A stretch of DNA of 58,422 bases, from positions 1 to 58,422 of the forward strand of contig JAFGQB010000206.1 of NCBI GenBank assembly GCA_016935915.1, in the 5' to 3' direction. Below, piece after piece: positions 16,080 through 23,988 of the stretch (position 1 is its first letter; every line of letters starts with the position of its first letter). The DNA is from Spirochaetota bacterium (lineage in GTDB: Bacteria > Spirochaetota > GWE2-31-10 > JAFGQB01). The position numbers were made by a program, and so were the translations under genes. The notes under the pieces are model-generated. The model was not told the DNA's origin and searched no databases. It saw nothing but the letters and a program-made list of their open reading frames with translations.

Positions 16080-16167
16080 CGGGCGGTCATAAACACAGGC
16101 GGAAACTGCCTTCAGTTTCAAAAGTTTATGAAAGATGGGAACGCAGGTTCAATTCCTGCCTGCCCGG
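16080..16167 (+). ncRNA. tRNA-like structured RNA with canonical T-arm and acceptor stem
   Basis: The gap between gam and the next gene can fold into a tRNA-like shape. A 7-bp acceptor-type stem pairs CGGGCGG (16080-16086) with CTGCCCG (16160-16166), with one G:U. Directly inside it lies a perfect T-arm, GCAGG-TTCAATT-CCTGC (16143-16159), matching the bacterial GGTTCRANTCC consensus. In place of D- and anticodon arms there is one long arm: TCATAAAC/GTTTATGA (16087-16131), then GAAACTG/CAGTTTC with loop CCTT (16102-16119). There is no seven-base anticodon loop and no encoded CCA, so it is not an ordinary tRNA. A tRNA mimic or tmRNA-like fragment made by the phage is my inference. Confidence 0.6.
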
Positions 16168-16189
16168 GATTATATTAAAAGGATAGTTA

Positions 16190-16414
16190 ATGATTAATGA
16201 TAAGGTCATTAAAGAGTTTATTTGTCATATCATCAGAGGAACCAAGAAATCGGAAATACCTGATAATATGAAAATCAGAATAGATTATGACATTATAAAT
16301 CCTTTGATCTGGGGAGAGAGTGAAAAAGCGGCCGTAAAGCTCTGCAGTATGCTTGTAAGCATGAAAAAGGATGAAAACGGGGAATTGTTCATTCTGCCCG
16401 AAGGAGTATTATAA
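16190..16414 (+). CDS. Small hypothetical early protein
   Basis: A 74-residue protein starting after AAAGGATAG. The sequence (EFICHIIRGTKKSEIPDNMK, then PLIWGESEKAAVKLCSML) suggests a helical domain. Not recognised. It follows the tRNA-like RNA by 22 bases, so both may come from the same transcript. Confidence 0.6.
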   Translation: MINDKVIKEFICHIIRGTKKSEIPDNMKIRIDYDIINPLIWGESEKAAVKLCSMLVSMKKDENGELFILPEGVL

Positions 16415-16416
16415 AT

Positions 16417-16629
16417 ATGAATGATTTTAATGATTTAATGCAGAAGCTGGCATGGGCTACGGCAGATGGAGCCATTGCAATTGAAATCGAGAAAGAAATA
16501 AACATGGTTTTGATTCATTTCAATACATTGAAAAATTATTATCTGTTCGGCAAATCACGGAAAATCATTGAAGGATTGAAAAGAATAGATAATGCACTTG
16601 ATAAGCTTTTTGAAATAATTAAAGAATAA
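16417..16629 (+). CDS. Small hypothetical early protein
   Basis: A 70-residue helical protein whose ATG lies two bases after the previous stop, with AAGGAG about 11 bases upstream. Not recognised. It belongs to the row of small semi-essential early genes that in Mu lies between gam and gp16. Confidence 0.6.
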   Translation: MNDFNDLMQKLAWATADGAIAIEIEKEINMVLIHFNTLKNYYLFGKSRKIIEGLKRIDNALDKLFEIIKE

Positions 16630-16643
16630 ACAGGAGGGCTTTT

Positions 16644-16931
16644 ATGTTAATAGTGTTCAGAATCATTACTGTTTTTTTTGTGATTGCTTTTTTCATTTTG
16701 GGAATAATAGATGCAAGAATCAAGCATCTTGCCAATAAGGCTAAAAGGGAAAAAGAGTTTAAGTCAAAACATATTGTAATGCCTTTAAATAACAATGATA
16801 TAGACGCAATGTATGAAATACTTGTCAATACATTATGCGATATTGGAGCGCCGGGGAATTATATAAGTTATTTAAATATTTTATACAGCAAGGCCAGTAA
16901 ATATAAAAAGGGAGTATCGAATGTTAATTGA
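16644..16931 (+). CDS. Small membrane protein, early region
   Basis: A 95-residue protein with one N-terminal transmembrane helix (about residues 2-22, FRIITVFFVIAFFILGI), a basic juxtamembrane stretch (KHLANKAKREKEFKSK) and a cytoplasmic C-terminal domain of about 50 residues. Strong AGGAGG site upstream. Its end overlaps the next gene by 11 bases. Not recognised; a membrane-acting early function such as exclusion or a Kil-like role is possible. Confidence 0.6.
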   Translation: MLIVFRIITVFFVIAFFILGIIDARIKHLANKAKREKEFKSKHIVMPLNNNDIDAMYEILVNTLCDIGAPGNYISYLNILYSKASKYKKGVSNVN

Positions 16932-17076
16932 TTTTACTCATGATGAACTTAAAAGACTGCAGGAATACATAGAGTTCATGGCGGAGTTTGACGATGATCC
17001 GGACTTGAGAAAAGATGCGGATTCAGCTCTTGAAAAAATCGAAGATGCTTTAAATTCTAAAATATGGAGTAAATGA
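16921..17076 (+). CDS. Small acidic hypothetical protein
   Basis: A 51-residue frame with ATG at 16921, overlapping the preceding gene, with GGGAG upstream at 16910-16914. It is acidic and helical (EYIEFMAEFDDDPDLRKDAD). Not recognised. The ribosome site and the next ATG only two bases after its stop support translation. Confidence 0.55.
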   Translation: MLIDFTHDELKRLQEYIEFMAEFDDDPDLRKDADSALEKIEDALNSKIWSK

Positions 17077-17077
17077 T

Positions 17078-17365
17078 ATGATTGCAAAAAAAACATGGAG
17101 CGAGTTTTCAAATACAGGGCTTTTATTGTTCATAAATCAAATACTGCATTTGTTCGGCTGGTCGATATGCATCGAGATTGACAGACAGAAAAAACAAATC
17201 AAGTCCGTTTTTCCGGCCCGGGTCAGTTTCAGGGGATTTAAAACTTCTGATGTTCATGAGGCATATAAAAAAGCGACATATTATCTGCTTGAGAATTCAT
17301 CAAGACTGTTAATGGATTTTTCCGACAATCTGGAAAATCCAAATAATGAAATCAGGGAAAAATAA
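17078..17365 (+). CDS. Hypothetical early protein
   Basis: A 95-residue protein with the pattern SNTGLLLFINQILHLFGWSI followed by charged strands (IDRQKKQIKSVFPARVSFRG) and a C-terminal helix. A protein of this kind (LFxNxxLHxFGWaI...) recurs in siphovirus and Mu-like early regions without assigned function. Starts one base after the previous stop. Confidence 0.6.
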   Translation: MIAKKTWSEFSNTGLLLFINQILHLFGWSICIEIDRQKKQIKSVFPARVSFRGFKTSDVHEAYKKATYYLLENSSRLLMDFSDNLENPNNEIREK

Positions 17366-17379
17366 CCGGAGCATTTTAA

Positions 17380-17808
17380 ATGGTTAAAACGATTGACAGG
17401 GCAAAAATATCACTTATCCATATTGCAAAGACGCAGCTTAATTTGAATGAAGAAACATACAGATCAATTTTGTCAGGCATCGGAGTTCTTTCATCAAAAG
17501 AACTGACAGTTGACGGATTTAAAAAGCTGATGGAAGCATTTAAAAAATTAGGCTTCAAATCATCTTCATCCAGGAATCAAAGATCATATAAAAAACAGTA
17601 TGAAAATAAGAAGTATATGTCAAATCAGATATGGGGATGTACCAAAGCGGAAAAGGAATATATCGAATCGTTATGGTATGAGAAGGCAAGAAGTAAAACA
17701 CAATGGAGCCTTGAAGCCTTCATATACAGAATGACAAAGAAGTCAAGCGCATTTTTAAACAAACAGGATGTTGTCATGATCATAGAAGCTTTAAAGAACT
17801 TGAAATGA
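17380..17808 (+). CDS. gemA: Mu gp16/GemA-family regulatory protein
   Basis: A 142-residue protein of the Mu gp16/GemA family. The N-terminus (AKISLIHIAKTQLNLNEETY, RSILSGIGVLSSKELTVDGF) and the C-terminal ALEAFIYRMTKKSS-like segment are diagnostic. In Mu, GemA affects host gene expression and DNA supercoiling; the molecular mechanism is not settled. As in Mu, it directly precedes the middle regulator gene mor. Confidence 0.88.
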   Translation: MVKTIDRAKISLIHIAKTQLNLNEETYRSILSGIGVLSSKELTVDGFKKLMEAFKKLGFKSSSSRNQRSYKKQYENKKYMSNQIWGCTKAEKEYIESLWYEKARSKTQWSLEAFIYRMTKKSSAFLNKQDVVMIIEALKNLK

Positions 17809-17809
17809 C

Positions 17810-17838
17810 TTGACAATGAATTTCCATATGATTAAAAT
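17810..17838 (+). promoter_or_regulatory. Promoter in front of mor
   Basis: TTGACA (17810-17815), a 17-bp spacer and TAAAAT (17833-17838) make a near-consensus promoter overlapping the end of gemA. It would let mor be expressed separately from the early transcript. Confidence 0.6.
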
Positions 17839-17850
17839 ATAATATAAGGG

Positions 17851-18141
17851 ATGGGGAAAATGGAAATAAACAATTTGTCAGCCGACATGTCGGATTTAAA
17901 GGATATAACCGGGGATGAAATATTCTTGAAAATCTGCAGGCATTTTGAAGGCACATCGATTTATTTTTCAAAAGGCATTACCCGTGACATTCAGAAACAG
18001 CTGATCCTTGCCGATTATGACAAAGGGATGTCGTACAAAGACCTTGCCAAAAAATATAATTACAGCGAAGTCTGGATCAGGGAAGTCTGCAACAATCTTT
18101 TCAAAAGGGAAGACAAATTGTTGTTTCCCGAATTATATTGA
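17851..18141 (+). CDS. mor: Mor-family transcription activator of middle/late genes
   Basis: A 96-residue protein of the Mor/C family, dimeric activators that recruit RNA polymerase to phage middle and late promoters. The N-terminus (DMSDLKDITGDEIFLKICRH, FEGTSIYFSK) is the dimerisation part. The C-terminal helix-turn-helix is YDKGMSYKDLAKKYNYSEVW, continuing IREVCNN. The start could be 17851 or the ATG at 17860. It likely acts at the two near-identical promoter regions at 18205-18328 and 25394-25541. No separate C gene is seen, so it may serve both middle and late control. Confidence 0.9.
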   Translation: MGKMEINNLSADMSDLKDITGDEIFLKICRHFEGTSIYFSKGITRDIQKQLILADYDKGMSYKDLAKKYNYSEVWIREVCNNLFKREDKLLFPELY

Positions 18142-18204
18142 AAAACAGCCCCTATAAATTCAAATCAGGCATTTTTAAATAAAAATCATCACAAGCATGT
18201 TTCC

Positions 18205-18328
18205 GTCATTTCTGAACGCCTTTTGAAGCAATCTGAACGGTATTTAATTGAACTCACCGCCTTTGGTTTTCAATAAGTTTATGCAAGTTGTTTTTTTAAA
18301 TAATTTTGTAAATTACTTTTTTTGATTT
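18205..18328 (+). promoter_or_regulatory. Late promoter region, copy 1 (lysis/terminase block)
   Basis: This non-coding stretch recurs at 25394-25541. The last 58 bp (18271-18328, from CAATAAGTTTAT to TTTTTTTGATTT) differ from the second copy at only about two positions. Upstream, both copies carry two TCTGAACG-like boxes exactly 21 bp apart (18211 and 18232 here), i.e. on the same face of the helix. Such phased boxes before a promoter with a poor -35 are what a Mor-type activator would need. The downstream genes start at 18373. Confidence 0.8.
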
Positions 18329-18372
18329 TAACTTGTTTTCATTGATATATTTGAACTTCAATGAGGTTCATT

Positions 18373-18597
18373 ATGAGAGAAAGATTAACAGGCGGAAAGA
18401 ATATATCCAGATGCTCGATGATGCTGTCTGCGGTCATGGCAGTCGGCTATAATTTATTTGCCCTTATTAAAACCGGGCAAATCCCGACGGTTGACGAACA
18501 AAAATCAATATTGATGTTATGCGGAGCTTTGATAGTCTTTTTCTCTCCCGTTTATCTTTCAATCTGGCTGGATAAGATTTTCGGCAAAAGGGAATAA
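18373..18597 (+). CDS. Small membrane protein, holin candidate
   Basis: A 74-residue protein with two transmembrane helices (about residues 14-32 and 44-62) and charged ends, in the first position of the late operon. I place the start at the ATG at 18373, six bases after GAGG; an ATG at 18361 is also in frame. Size, topology and location fit a class II holin, which makes holes in the inner membrane at lysis. It has no specific family match that I can recognise, so the role is inferred. Confidence 0.55.
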   Translation: MRERLTGGKNISRCSMMLSAVMAVGYNLFALIKTGQIPTVDEQKSILMLCGALIVFFSPVYLSIWLDKIFGKRE

Positions 18598-18698
18598 TGA
18601 ATTTAAAGGAAGAGTTTTATAAGGAAATCATAATTGTTTTGATTGTCTGGTTTGCATTGAAAGTCATTTTAACGATTTGCATTGAGATTTTAAAATAA
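18597..18698 (+). CDS. Very small single-pass membrane protein
   Basis: A 33-residue frame whose ATG overlaps the TAA of the previous gene (TAATG). It has a short charged N-terminus and a single hydrophobic helix (IIIVLIVWFALKVILTICIE). Probably part of the lysis cassette, for example a holin partner. Translation by coupling is likely, as no good ribosome site is seen. Confidence 0.5.
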   Translation: MNLKEEFYKEIIIVLIVWFALKVILTICIEILK

Positions 18699-18708
18699 AG
18701 GGGATTTT

Positions 18709-19017
18709 ATGAAATATTTGATTTGTTTCTTATTGATTGTTATTGTGTTTTTAATTGTTTTAATAACGGTAAAAAAGAAATGGTATAAGGTTTTTGATTT
18801 TTTTAAATCGGTATGGAAGAATAGAAAAGCCATAATCAAAATTACCTGCGCTGTTTCAGGTTCGATAATTGCCGGAATACTTGCGGTAATTTTCATGAAG
18901 AAAAAAAAGGTAAAAAACAAAAGGAATAAAAACCATGTTGAAAAAATCAATAATATTAATAATAGGCTTAATGATAATACAAAATCTTTCAGCGCAGGAA
19001 GAAAGGGTAAAGCTTGA
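18709..19017 (+). CDS. Membrane protein of the lysis cassette
   Basis: A 102-residue protein with an N-terminal transmembrane helix (2-21), a second hydrophobic stretch (about 44-62) and a very basic C-terminus. Its last 83 bases overlap the next gene, which starts inside it in the +1 frame. That overlap of an inner-membrane protein gene with an exported protein gene is like the Rz/Rz1 spanin layout, but there is no sequence similarity I can cite. Role in lysis is inferred from position. Confidence 0.5.
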   Translation: MKYLICFLLIVIVFLIVLITVKKKWYKVFDFFKSVWKNRKAIIKITCAVSGSIIAGILAVIFMKKKKVKNKRNKNHVEKINNINNRLNDNTKSFSAGRKGKA

Positions 19018-19393
19018 TGCGCTTCCGGATAAAATGCCTGCGGAGTATGAAAAATTAAGCAATGCGGAAAAATACAGGATAATGAAGGAAGAGAGGGAAG
19101 CTAATATCGAGAAAGACGATATTATCGATTTTCTCATTAAGGAAAACGAAAGTTTAAAAAAAGAAAAGCTTATTAAGCATTCCTTAGGTATTAATGCTTT
19201 CGGAGGCGTCAAATATGACAGGCTGTATGACCGGATTGGAGCCGACTGTTATATCGGCATAAATTACCGCAGGATTTTTAATATCAAGGTTTTCAGGTTT
19301 TATATAAGACCGTATTTTGAGGCCGGGGTTTATGCAAAAATATATGACGATTACGGAGCTTTTTTTAATCTCGGCGGCGGATTTGTTTATTAA
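18935..19393 (+). CDS. Exported protein with coiled coil and beta-rich C-terminus
   Basis: A 152-residue protein with a clear signal peptide (residues 1-20, cleavage near LSA-QEE). A charged coiled-coil stretch (about 45-85) and a C-terminal region of alternating aromatic strands follow (GINAFGGVKYDRLYDRIGAD, FRFYIRPYFEAGVYAKIYDD). It ends in Tyr, as outer membrane beta proteins do. It could span from the periplasm to the outer membrane and act as an outer-membrane spanin during lysis. Not recognised as a family. Starts inside the preceding gene, after AAAGGA. Confidence 0.5.
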   Translation: MLKKSIILIIGLMIIQNLSAQEERVKLDALPDKMPAEYEKLSNAEKYRIMKEEREANIEKDDIIDFLIKENESLKKEKLIKHSLGINAFGGVKYDRLYDRIGADCYIGINYRRIFNIKVFRFYIRPYFEAGVYAKIYDDYGAFFNLGGGFVY

Positions 19394-19409
19394 AAAGGAG
19401 TAAGGAAAG

Positions 19410-19940
19410 ATGTTAAGGAAAGATTTGTTTTTAAGGGTATTAAGAAAAAAAGAAAGCTATGATTTCAAATATGAAAAAGACAAAGACGAGTTTCATAATA
19501 ACACGAAAAACAATTCCATGGATACAATCGTTTTGTTTAAAGACGACATGGAAATATTCAAGTATGAAAAAATTCAATCCGTGTCAAATTATCCCAAAGC
19601 GTCAAGAGGCGATACGATCGCTCCCTGCAGGTTTCAAATAAAATGCTTTGTCGAAAAACTCAATTATTCGGAACAGATTCATGCCGTCATAAATGCCGTT
19701 GACATGGAAGGACAGACGATTGATCAAAATGCATATCAGAATGACAGGGGGATACAAAAAGGAAGATGGCTGATACACGGTAATTATAACAAAGAGGCGA
19801 AAAAGGATTATATGTTCTGTTTTTCAATGGGCTGCATAATGTTCTTTGAGACTTCAAAACTGTTTGAATTCAATTCACTCTTGAAGCTTCACGGAGTAAA
19901 ACAGGATGATGTTATTAACGCCGAACTTGTTGAGGCTTAA
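19410..19940 (+). CDS. Putative lysis protein with L,D-transpeptidase-like/DUF5675-like pattern
   Basis: A 176-residue protein without signal peptide. The C-terminal half contains LIHGNYN followed by SMGCIMF. The arrangement His-Gly-Asn...Ser-x-Gly-Cys is seen in L,D-transpeptidase-like and DUF5675-type phage proteins, where the Cys is catalytic. An upstream strand (GDTIAPCRFQIKCFVE) also fits. Located between the small membrane genes and the terminase, where Mu has its lysozyme, so a peptidoglycan-acting role is plausible. The match is by pattern only. Confidence 0.45.
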   Translation: MLRKDLFLRVLRKKESYDFKYEKDKDEFHNNTKNNSMDTIVLFKDDMEIFKYEKIQSVSNYPKASRGDTIAPCRFQIKCFVEKLNYSEQIHAVINAVDMEGQTIDQNAYQNDRGIQKGRWLIHGNYNKEAKKDYMFCFSMGCIMFFETSKLFEFNSLLKLHGVKQDDVINAELVEA

Positions 19941-19963
19941 AAAAAATAAAAAGGATAAACATT

Positions 19964-20416
19964 ATGGCAAAGATCAAAACCGGTGAAAAGACAAATGATG
20001 TCGGAGTAATAATCGAAAGACTTGACAATGTGTCGGCAAGACTTGATGTTCTTCAGGTTTACTTTGACAGCTTCAAAGGGGACATCGAAGATAAAATTGA
20101 AGAGAGGTTTGACAAGTTTGATCTGAAGATAGACAAGCTTATTTTGGCAATAAATGAACAGGAAAAAATAAACCTGCGTCATGATATGTTAATATCCAAA
20201 TGCAAAGAAGATATCGACTGTTTGGGAAAAAGGGTCAACGATCATATAGATTCTCATGCGGTCAAGGCGGTTAAGGAAAAAGATAAAGAAATTAAAGAAA
20301 CGGAAGAGAAAACAAAAATCAATGTCAAGGTCGGTATTTTGTGGGCTATTGCCGTATTCGTAGCGGTTCAGTTAGGGTTATTAATATTCGTGATCATTCA
20401 AGGATTTATAAAATAA
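19964..20416 (+). CDS. Coiled-coil protein with C-terminal membrane anchor (XhlA-like)
   Basis: A 150-residue protein: a long amphipathic coiled coil (about 15-120) with heptads such as RLDNVSARLDVLQVYFDSFK, then a single C-terminal transmembrane helix (about 125-146, LWAIAVFVAVQLGLLIFVII). This topology is that of XhlA-type hemolysin/holin-associated proteins in phage lysis modules. Starts after AAAAGGA. Its stop overlaps the ATG of the small terminase gene (TAATG). Confidence 0.6.
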   Translation: MAKIKTGEKTNDVGVIIERLDNVSARLDVLQVYFDSFKGDIEDKIEERFDKFDLKIDKLILAINEQEKINLRHDMLISKCKEDIDCLGKRVNDHIDSHAVKAVKEKDKEIKETEEKTKINVKVGILWAIAVFVAVQLGLLIFVIIQGFIK

Positions 20417-20883
20417 TGGCAAAGGATGAAAAAAGGGAAGAGGCAAAAAGGCTCTTTATCAGGGAATCAAAGGATATAAAAGAAATAGCTCATATTCTAT
20501 CCGTCAATGAAGTGACGATTTACCGCTGGAAAAAAGAAGATGAAGAAGAAAATAAGAATTGGGATGAACAAAAAAATTTATGGAACTTAAGTCCGAGCGA
20601 GCTTGAAAAAATATATCTTGAAAGCGTTAAGGAGCTTGTTTTAAAAGTCAAGGAAGATCCTGATTTGATGCTTGACAGCAAAATCGCCGACGCCATGAGC
20701 AAGCACATTTCAAACTTAAAGAAGATGAATCCAAGGCAGTTATACCTTGGAATATCTATTGATTTGATAACTGTAATAGACAATTATTTAAAAAAGACCG
20801 ATAAAAAATTATGGAATGAGTTTTTTAATCATCTGGACGGAATAAAGGAAGAGTTCAGATATTACATTGAAAACAGGTTATAA
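20416..20883 (+). CDS. Small terminase subunit, Mu gp27/DUF1804 type
   Basis: A 155-residue protein starting MAKDEKREEAKRLF at the ATG 20416, which overlaps the stop of the previous gene. The N-terminal helix-turn-helix (KDIKEIAHILSVNEVTIYRW) and the helical rest fit the gp27/DUF1804 small terminase subunits, which recognise the packaging start on phage DNA and regulate the large subunit. A longer frame from 20341 overlaps the coiled-coil gene and is not needed. Directly upstream of the large subunit. Confidence 0.8.
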   Translation: MAKDEKREEAKRLFIRESKDIKEIAHILSVNEVTIYRWKKEDEEENKNWDEQKNLWNLSPSELEKIYLESVKELVLKVKEDPDLMLDSKIADAMSKHISNLKKMNPRQLYLGISIDLITVIDNYLKKTDKKLWNEFFNHLDGIKEEFRYYIENRL

Positions 20884-20887
20884 CGGC

Positions 20888-22423
20888 ATGAAAAGGATCA
20901 AAACATTACAGCAGTTTGAAAAACAATGGCTCAAACTCAAGACAGAAATAATATCCCGCCCATCTTTTGAGGATGTTTCCGAAAAAGCCAAAGCCGATAG
21001 AAGAAAGAAGGGAGAAAAGGATATATGGACATTTGCCGGGATTTATTTCCCTGAATATATAAAAAGCCAAAAAGCATCTTTTCATAAAGAATGGGATAAA
21101 ATAAGACGGATCAAAAATGAACCTGTAATGATTATTGCCGCAAGGGGATTCGGCAAATCGACATTTTTTACTTTCCTTTCAAAACTGTATGATATTGTTT
21201 ATGCAAAAAGCGAATATAATTTAATTGCCTGTTATATAGTCGATAAGGCAAAAATATTTACCGGAAGAGTATTCTTAGAATTAAAATACAATCAAAAATT
21301 AAAAATCGATTTCGGAGAGCTTTTTGAAAGCTCATTAAGAAAAAGCATCGGGTATTTTGTCGTTTCAAATCAAATATATAATAAATCAATCTGCGTTCAG
21401 GCGATTTCAATCGGACAGGATCCCCGAGGTCTTGTATTCGGCCCTAAAAGACCGACATCCATTGTTCTGGATGATATACAGAACAGGAAAAAGGCAAAGT
21501 CAAAAAAAAATGTAAACGATAACATCGAATGGCTTTTACTTGATTTGCTGCCGGCAATGGATGACGATTATACATGTCATATCTGCGCGTCGTTTTTAAA
21601 TGACAGGTGTTTTGCATCCACTTTGAGAAAAGGCGATGAAGAGAAGGATATTCCGAAAGTTAAAACATATATTTACCCTGCTGAAATAAAAAATAAACCG
21701 GCATGGAAAGAAAAGTTTGATGAAAAGAGATTGAAAAAGTTAAAAGAGAAAATGGGAACCCTGAATTACAATCAGGAAATGTTATGTCTTCCCAAACCTT
21801 TGGATGGAAGGATATTTGAAAAAGAGAACATGAAATATTATTCTTATGCGGATTTGCTGGATCAGAAGTTTGATGTCGTCATTTCGGCAAGTGATTTGTC
21901 AATGACGAGCAAAGGCGATTATAAGGCGACGGGATCAGGCGCTCTCATAGGCGGAAAGTTTTACATATTGAAATGCAGGATTAGAAAGGAAAAACTTTCA
22001 AGCCACATAAAGGGAATGTATGAAATATATAATCTTACAAACCCTGAAAGAATGTATTATGAGGATGTGACAAAGAAAGACGGAAATATTTCCACTGTCA
22101 GGGAAGCTTTTGAATATGTCGAAAAAGAAACCGGATACCCTCTTCCCTGTGAAGCCGTTACAAACAATGAAAACAAATACCAGAGGATTGAAGCGACCTT
22201 ATCAAGCATGGTTGAAAATCAAAAGATATTGTTCAACAGGGATGATCAGGATCAAAAAACACTTATGGAACAGTTATATGAATTCCCTGATGCCGAAAAT
22301 GACGACGGTCCGGATATGCTTGAAATGTTAGTCAGAAAAATATTGGAAATGGTTAAAAGAAAGACGCTTCTTCCGTCAACCAAAAAAATAAACAGAATGA
22401 GTAAAGTCATGGAGGGTTATTAA
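20888..22423 (+). CDS. Large terminase subunit (Mu gp28-like)
   Basis: A 511-residue DNA-packaging motor. Walker A is IAARGFGKSTFF (84-95) and Walker B is SIVLDDIQN with Asp195 and Asp196. The C-terminal RNase H-like nuclease has acidic residues in SASDLSMTSKGDY and MYYEDVTKKDG. It pumps phage DNA into the prohead and cuts it, in Mu-like phages from a site at the left end into flanking host DNA. I use the ATG at 20888; the frame opens at a TTG at 20867 that overlaps the small subunit gene. Confidence 0.93.
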   Translation: MKRIKTLQQFEKQWLKLKTEIISRPSFEDVSEKAKADRRKKGEKDIWTFAGIYFPEYIKSQKASFHKEWDKIRRIKNEPVMIIAARGFGKSTFFTFLSKLYDIVYAKSEYNLIACYIVDKAKIFTGRVFLELKYNQKLKIDFGELFESSLRKSIGYFVVSNQIYNKSICVQAISIGQDPRGLVFGPKRPTSIVLDDIQNRKKAKSKKNVNDNIEWLLLDLLPAMDDDYTCHICASFLNDRCFASTLRKGDEEKDIPKVKTYIYPAEIKNKPAWKEKFDEKRLKKLKEKMGTLNYNQEMLCLPKPLDGRIFEKENMKYYSYADLLDQKFDVVISASDLSMTSKGDYKATGSGALIGGKFYILKCRIRKEKLSSHIKGMYEIYNLTNPERMYYEDVTKKDGNISTVREAFEYVEKETGYPLPCEAVTNNENKYQRIEATLSSMVENQKILFNRDDQDQKTLMEQLYEFPDAENDDGPDMLEMLVRKILEMVKRKTLLPSTKKINRMSKVMEGY

Positions 22424-23988
22424 TGGCTTTGTTGGATAGTTACGGAAATCCTATTAAAATTGAATCAAAGAAAATAGAGCCCGGTCATTTTGCCACAGCC
22501 GTAAAAGCGAATGATTTTGTATCCTTATTGAATCTATTACCCGATCCTGATCCGGTATTACGAAAAAAAGGAATTGAAATAAAGGCATTAAGGGAACTTC
22601 TTGTAGACAGCCATCTTGAAGCAAATGTTACGGTAAGGTTTTCAAGCGTATCAGGCAATGAATGGGAAATAGTATCCCAGAGCGATGATAAGGAGAGTTT
22701 GAAAGCCCATGATTTCATTATAGATAATTTTAAGATATTAAAGATTGCCGATGCAATCGAAGAGATGATGGAACATGTTTTATACGGATTCAAACCTACG
22801 GAATTATTATATAATTCTGACGGCAGATACTGGCATGTTACTGAAATTGCCGGCAAGCCTTCCGAGTGGTTCTCTTTTGACATAGATAGAAATCTTGTTT
22901 TGAAAACAGATTATCTTTCATTTGAGGATCTACCGCCGTATAAGTTTTTATGCCCGAGATATAAACCCAGTTATGATAATCCTTTTGGACAGAAAATATT
23001 ATCAAAATGTTTCTGGCCTGTGACTTTCAAAAGATCGGGCTGGAGTTGGTGGACAAGTTTTGTCGAAAAATACGGAGGAGCTTTTTTATTCGGCACTTAT
23101 CCTTTATCAAATGAAAAAATGAAGGAAAAATTACTTCAAGGTCTTTATGATATGATTTCAGATGCTGTTGCGGTAATTCCGGAAGGATCAAAAGTCGATA
23201 TTCACGAAGCAACGGGAAAAGCAAGTTCAAGCAGTGTTTTTGAAAAATATAAGGAAGCCGCCGATCTGGAAATATCAAAGGCAGTTCTGGGACAGACTCT
23301 GACCACTCAATCAAGTCCACATGGAAATCAAGCAACAGCAACAATTCATAATATGGTTAGGGAAGATATAATAAAAGCCGATAAGCGAAGAATTGCCGAC
23401 AGTTTAAATCAGATGATAAAATGGCTTACTCTTCTTAATTTCGGCGAAACTGCAATCCCCTCTTTATTCCAGTTCAAAGAGGAAGAGTCGATAAAGACTG
23501 AAAAAGCGGAAAGGGATACGAAAATATTCTACTGGGGATTTAAGCCTACTTTGGAATATGTCCGCAGGGAATACGGGTTCAATGAAGATGACCTGGTTGA
23601 ATCTTCAATTAAAGACAAGATAAAAACGGATGATTTTCAAATGCAGTTTCGGAAAAGAAACATATTTCAGAAAATCATTTCATGGTTTACCGATAAGCCT
23701 CACATTACCAAAGAAGACAAACAGGAAGTAAGGAATAACAGGATTATAAATGAGTTTGTAAATAAAAAGGCAAATGAATTTCAGGATGCGGTTGATAATA
23801 TAATTGATGTCTTATTTGATGAAATACAAAAGGCAAAGGACTATAACGAAGTATTTGAACTCATAATTAATAAATATCCCGAACTGAATGTGAATGAAGT
23901 CTGTAAAATAATGGATAACATACAATATTGTTCGCGCCAGGTCGGGGCATTTGAAAAAGCTAAAAAAAAAACTTATCAAGGGAAATAA
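22423..23988 (+). CDS. Portal protein (Mu gp29/DUF935 family)
   Basis: A 521-residue portal protein, a ring of about 12 subunits at one head vertex through which DNA enters and leaves. The family features are LLPDPDPVLRKKGIEIKALR near the N-terminus, the VLYGFKPTELLYN region and SWWTSFVEKYGGAFLFGTYP. The sequence HGNQATATIHNMVREDIIKA follows further on. Its ATG overlaps the terminase stop. Near the 3' end an A10 run (23962-23971) precedes the last codons. A -1 shift there would carry translation into the MuF frame. Confidence 0.92.
   Translation: MALLDSYGNPIKIESKKIEPGHFATAVKANDFVSLLNLLPDPDPVLRKKGIEIKALRELLVDSHLEANVTVRFSSVSGNEWEIVSQSDDKESLKAHDFIIDNFKILKIADAIEEMMEHVLYGFKPTELLYNSDGRYWHVTEIAGKPSEWFSFDIDRNLVLKTDYLSFEDLPPYKFLCPRYKPSYDNPFGQKILSKCFWPVTFKRSGWSWWTSFVEKYGGAFLFGTYPLSNEKMKEKLLQGLYDMISDAVAVIPEGSKVDIHEATGKASSSSVFEKYKEAADLEISKAVLGQTLTTQSSPHGNQATATIHNMVREDIIKADKRRIADSLNQMIKWLTLLNFGETAIPSLFQFKEEESIKTEKAERDTKIFYWGFKPTLEYVRREYGFNEDDLVESSIKDKIKTDDFQMQFRKRNIFQKIISWFTDKPHITKEDKQEVRNNRIINEFVNKKANEFQDAVDNIIDVLFDEIQKAKDYNEVFELIINKYPELNVNEVCKIMDNIQYCSRQVGAFEKAKKKTYQGK

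Noticed and set aside
16080..16167. An ordinary tRNA gene.
   Set aside because: The acceptor stem and T-arm fit, but no D-arm and no 5-bp stem with seven-base anticodon loop can be drawn, so I call it tRNA-like only.
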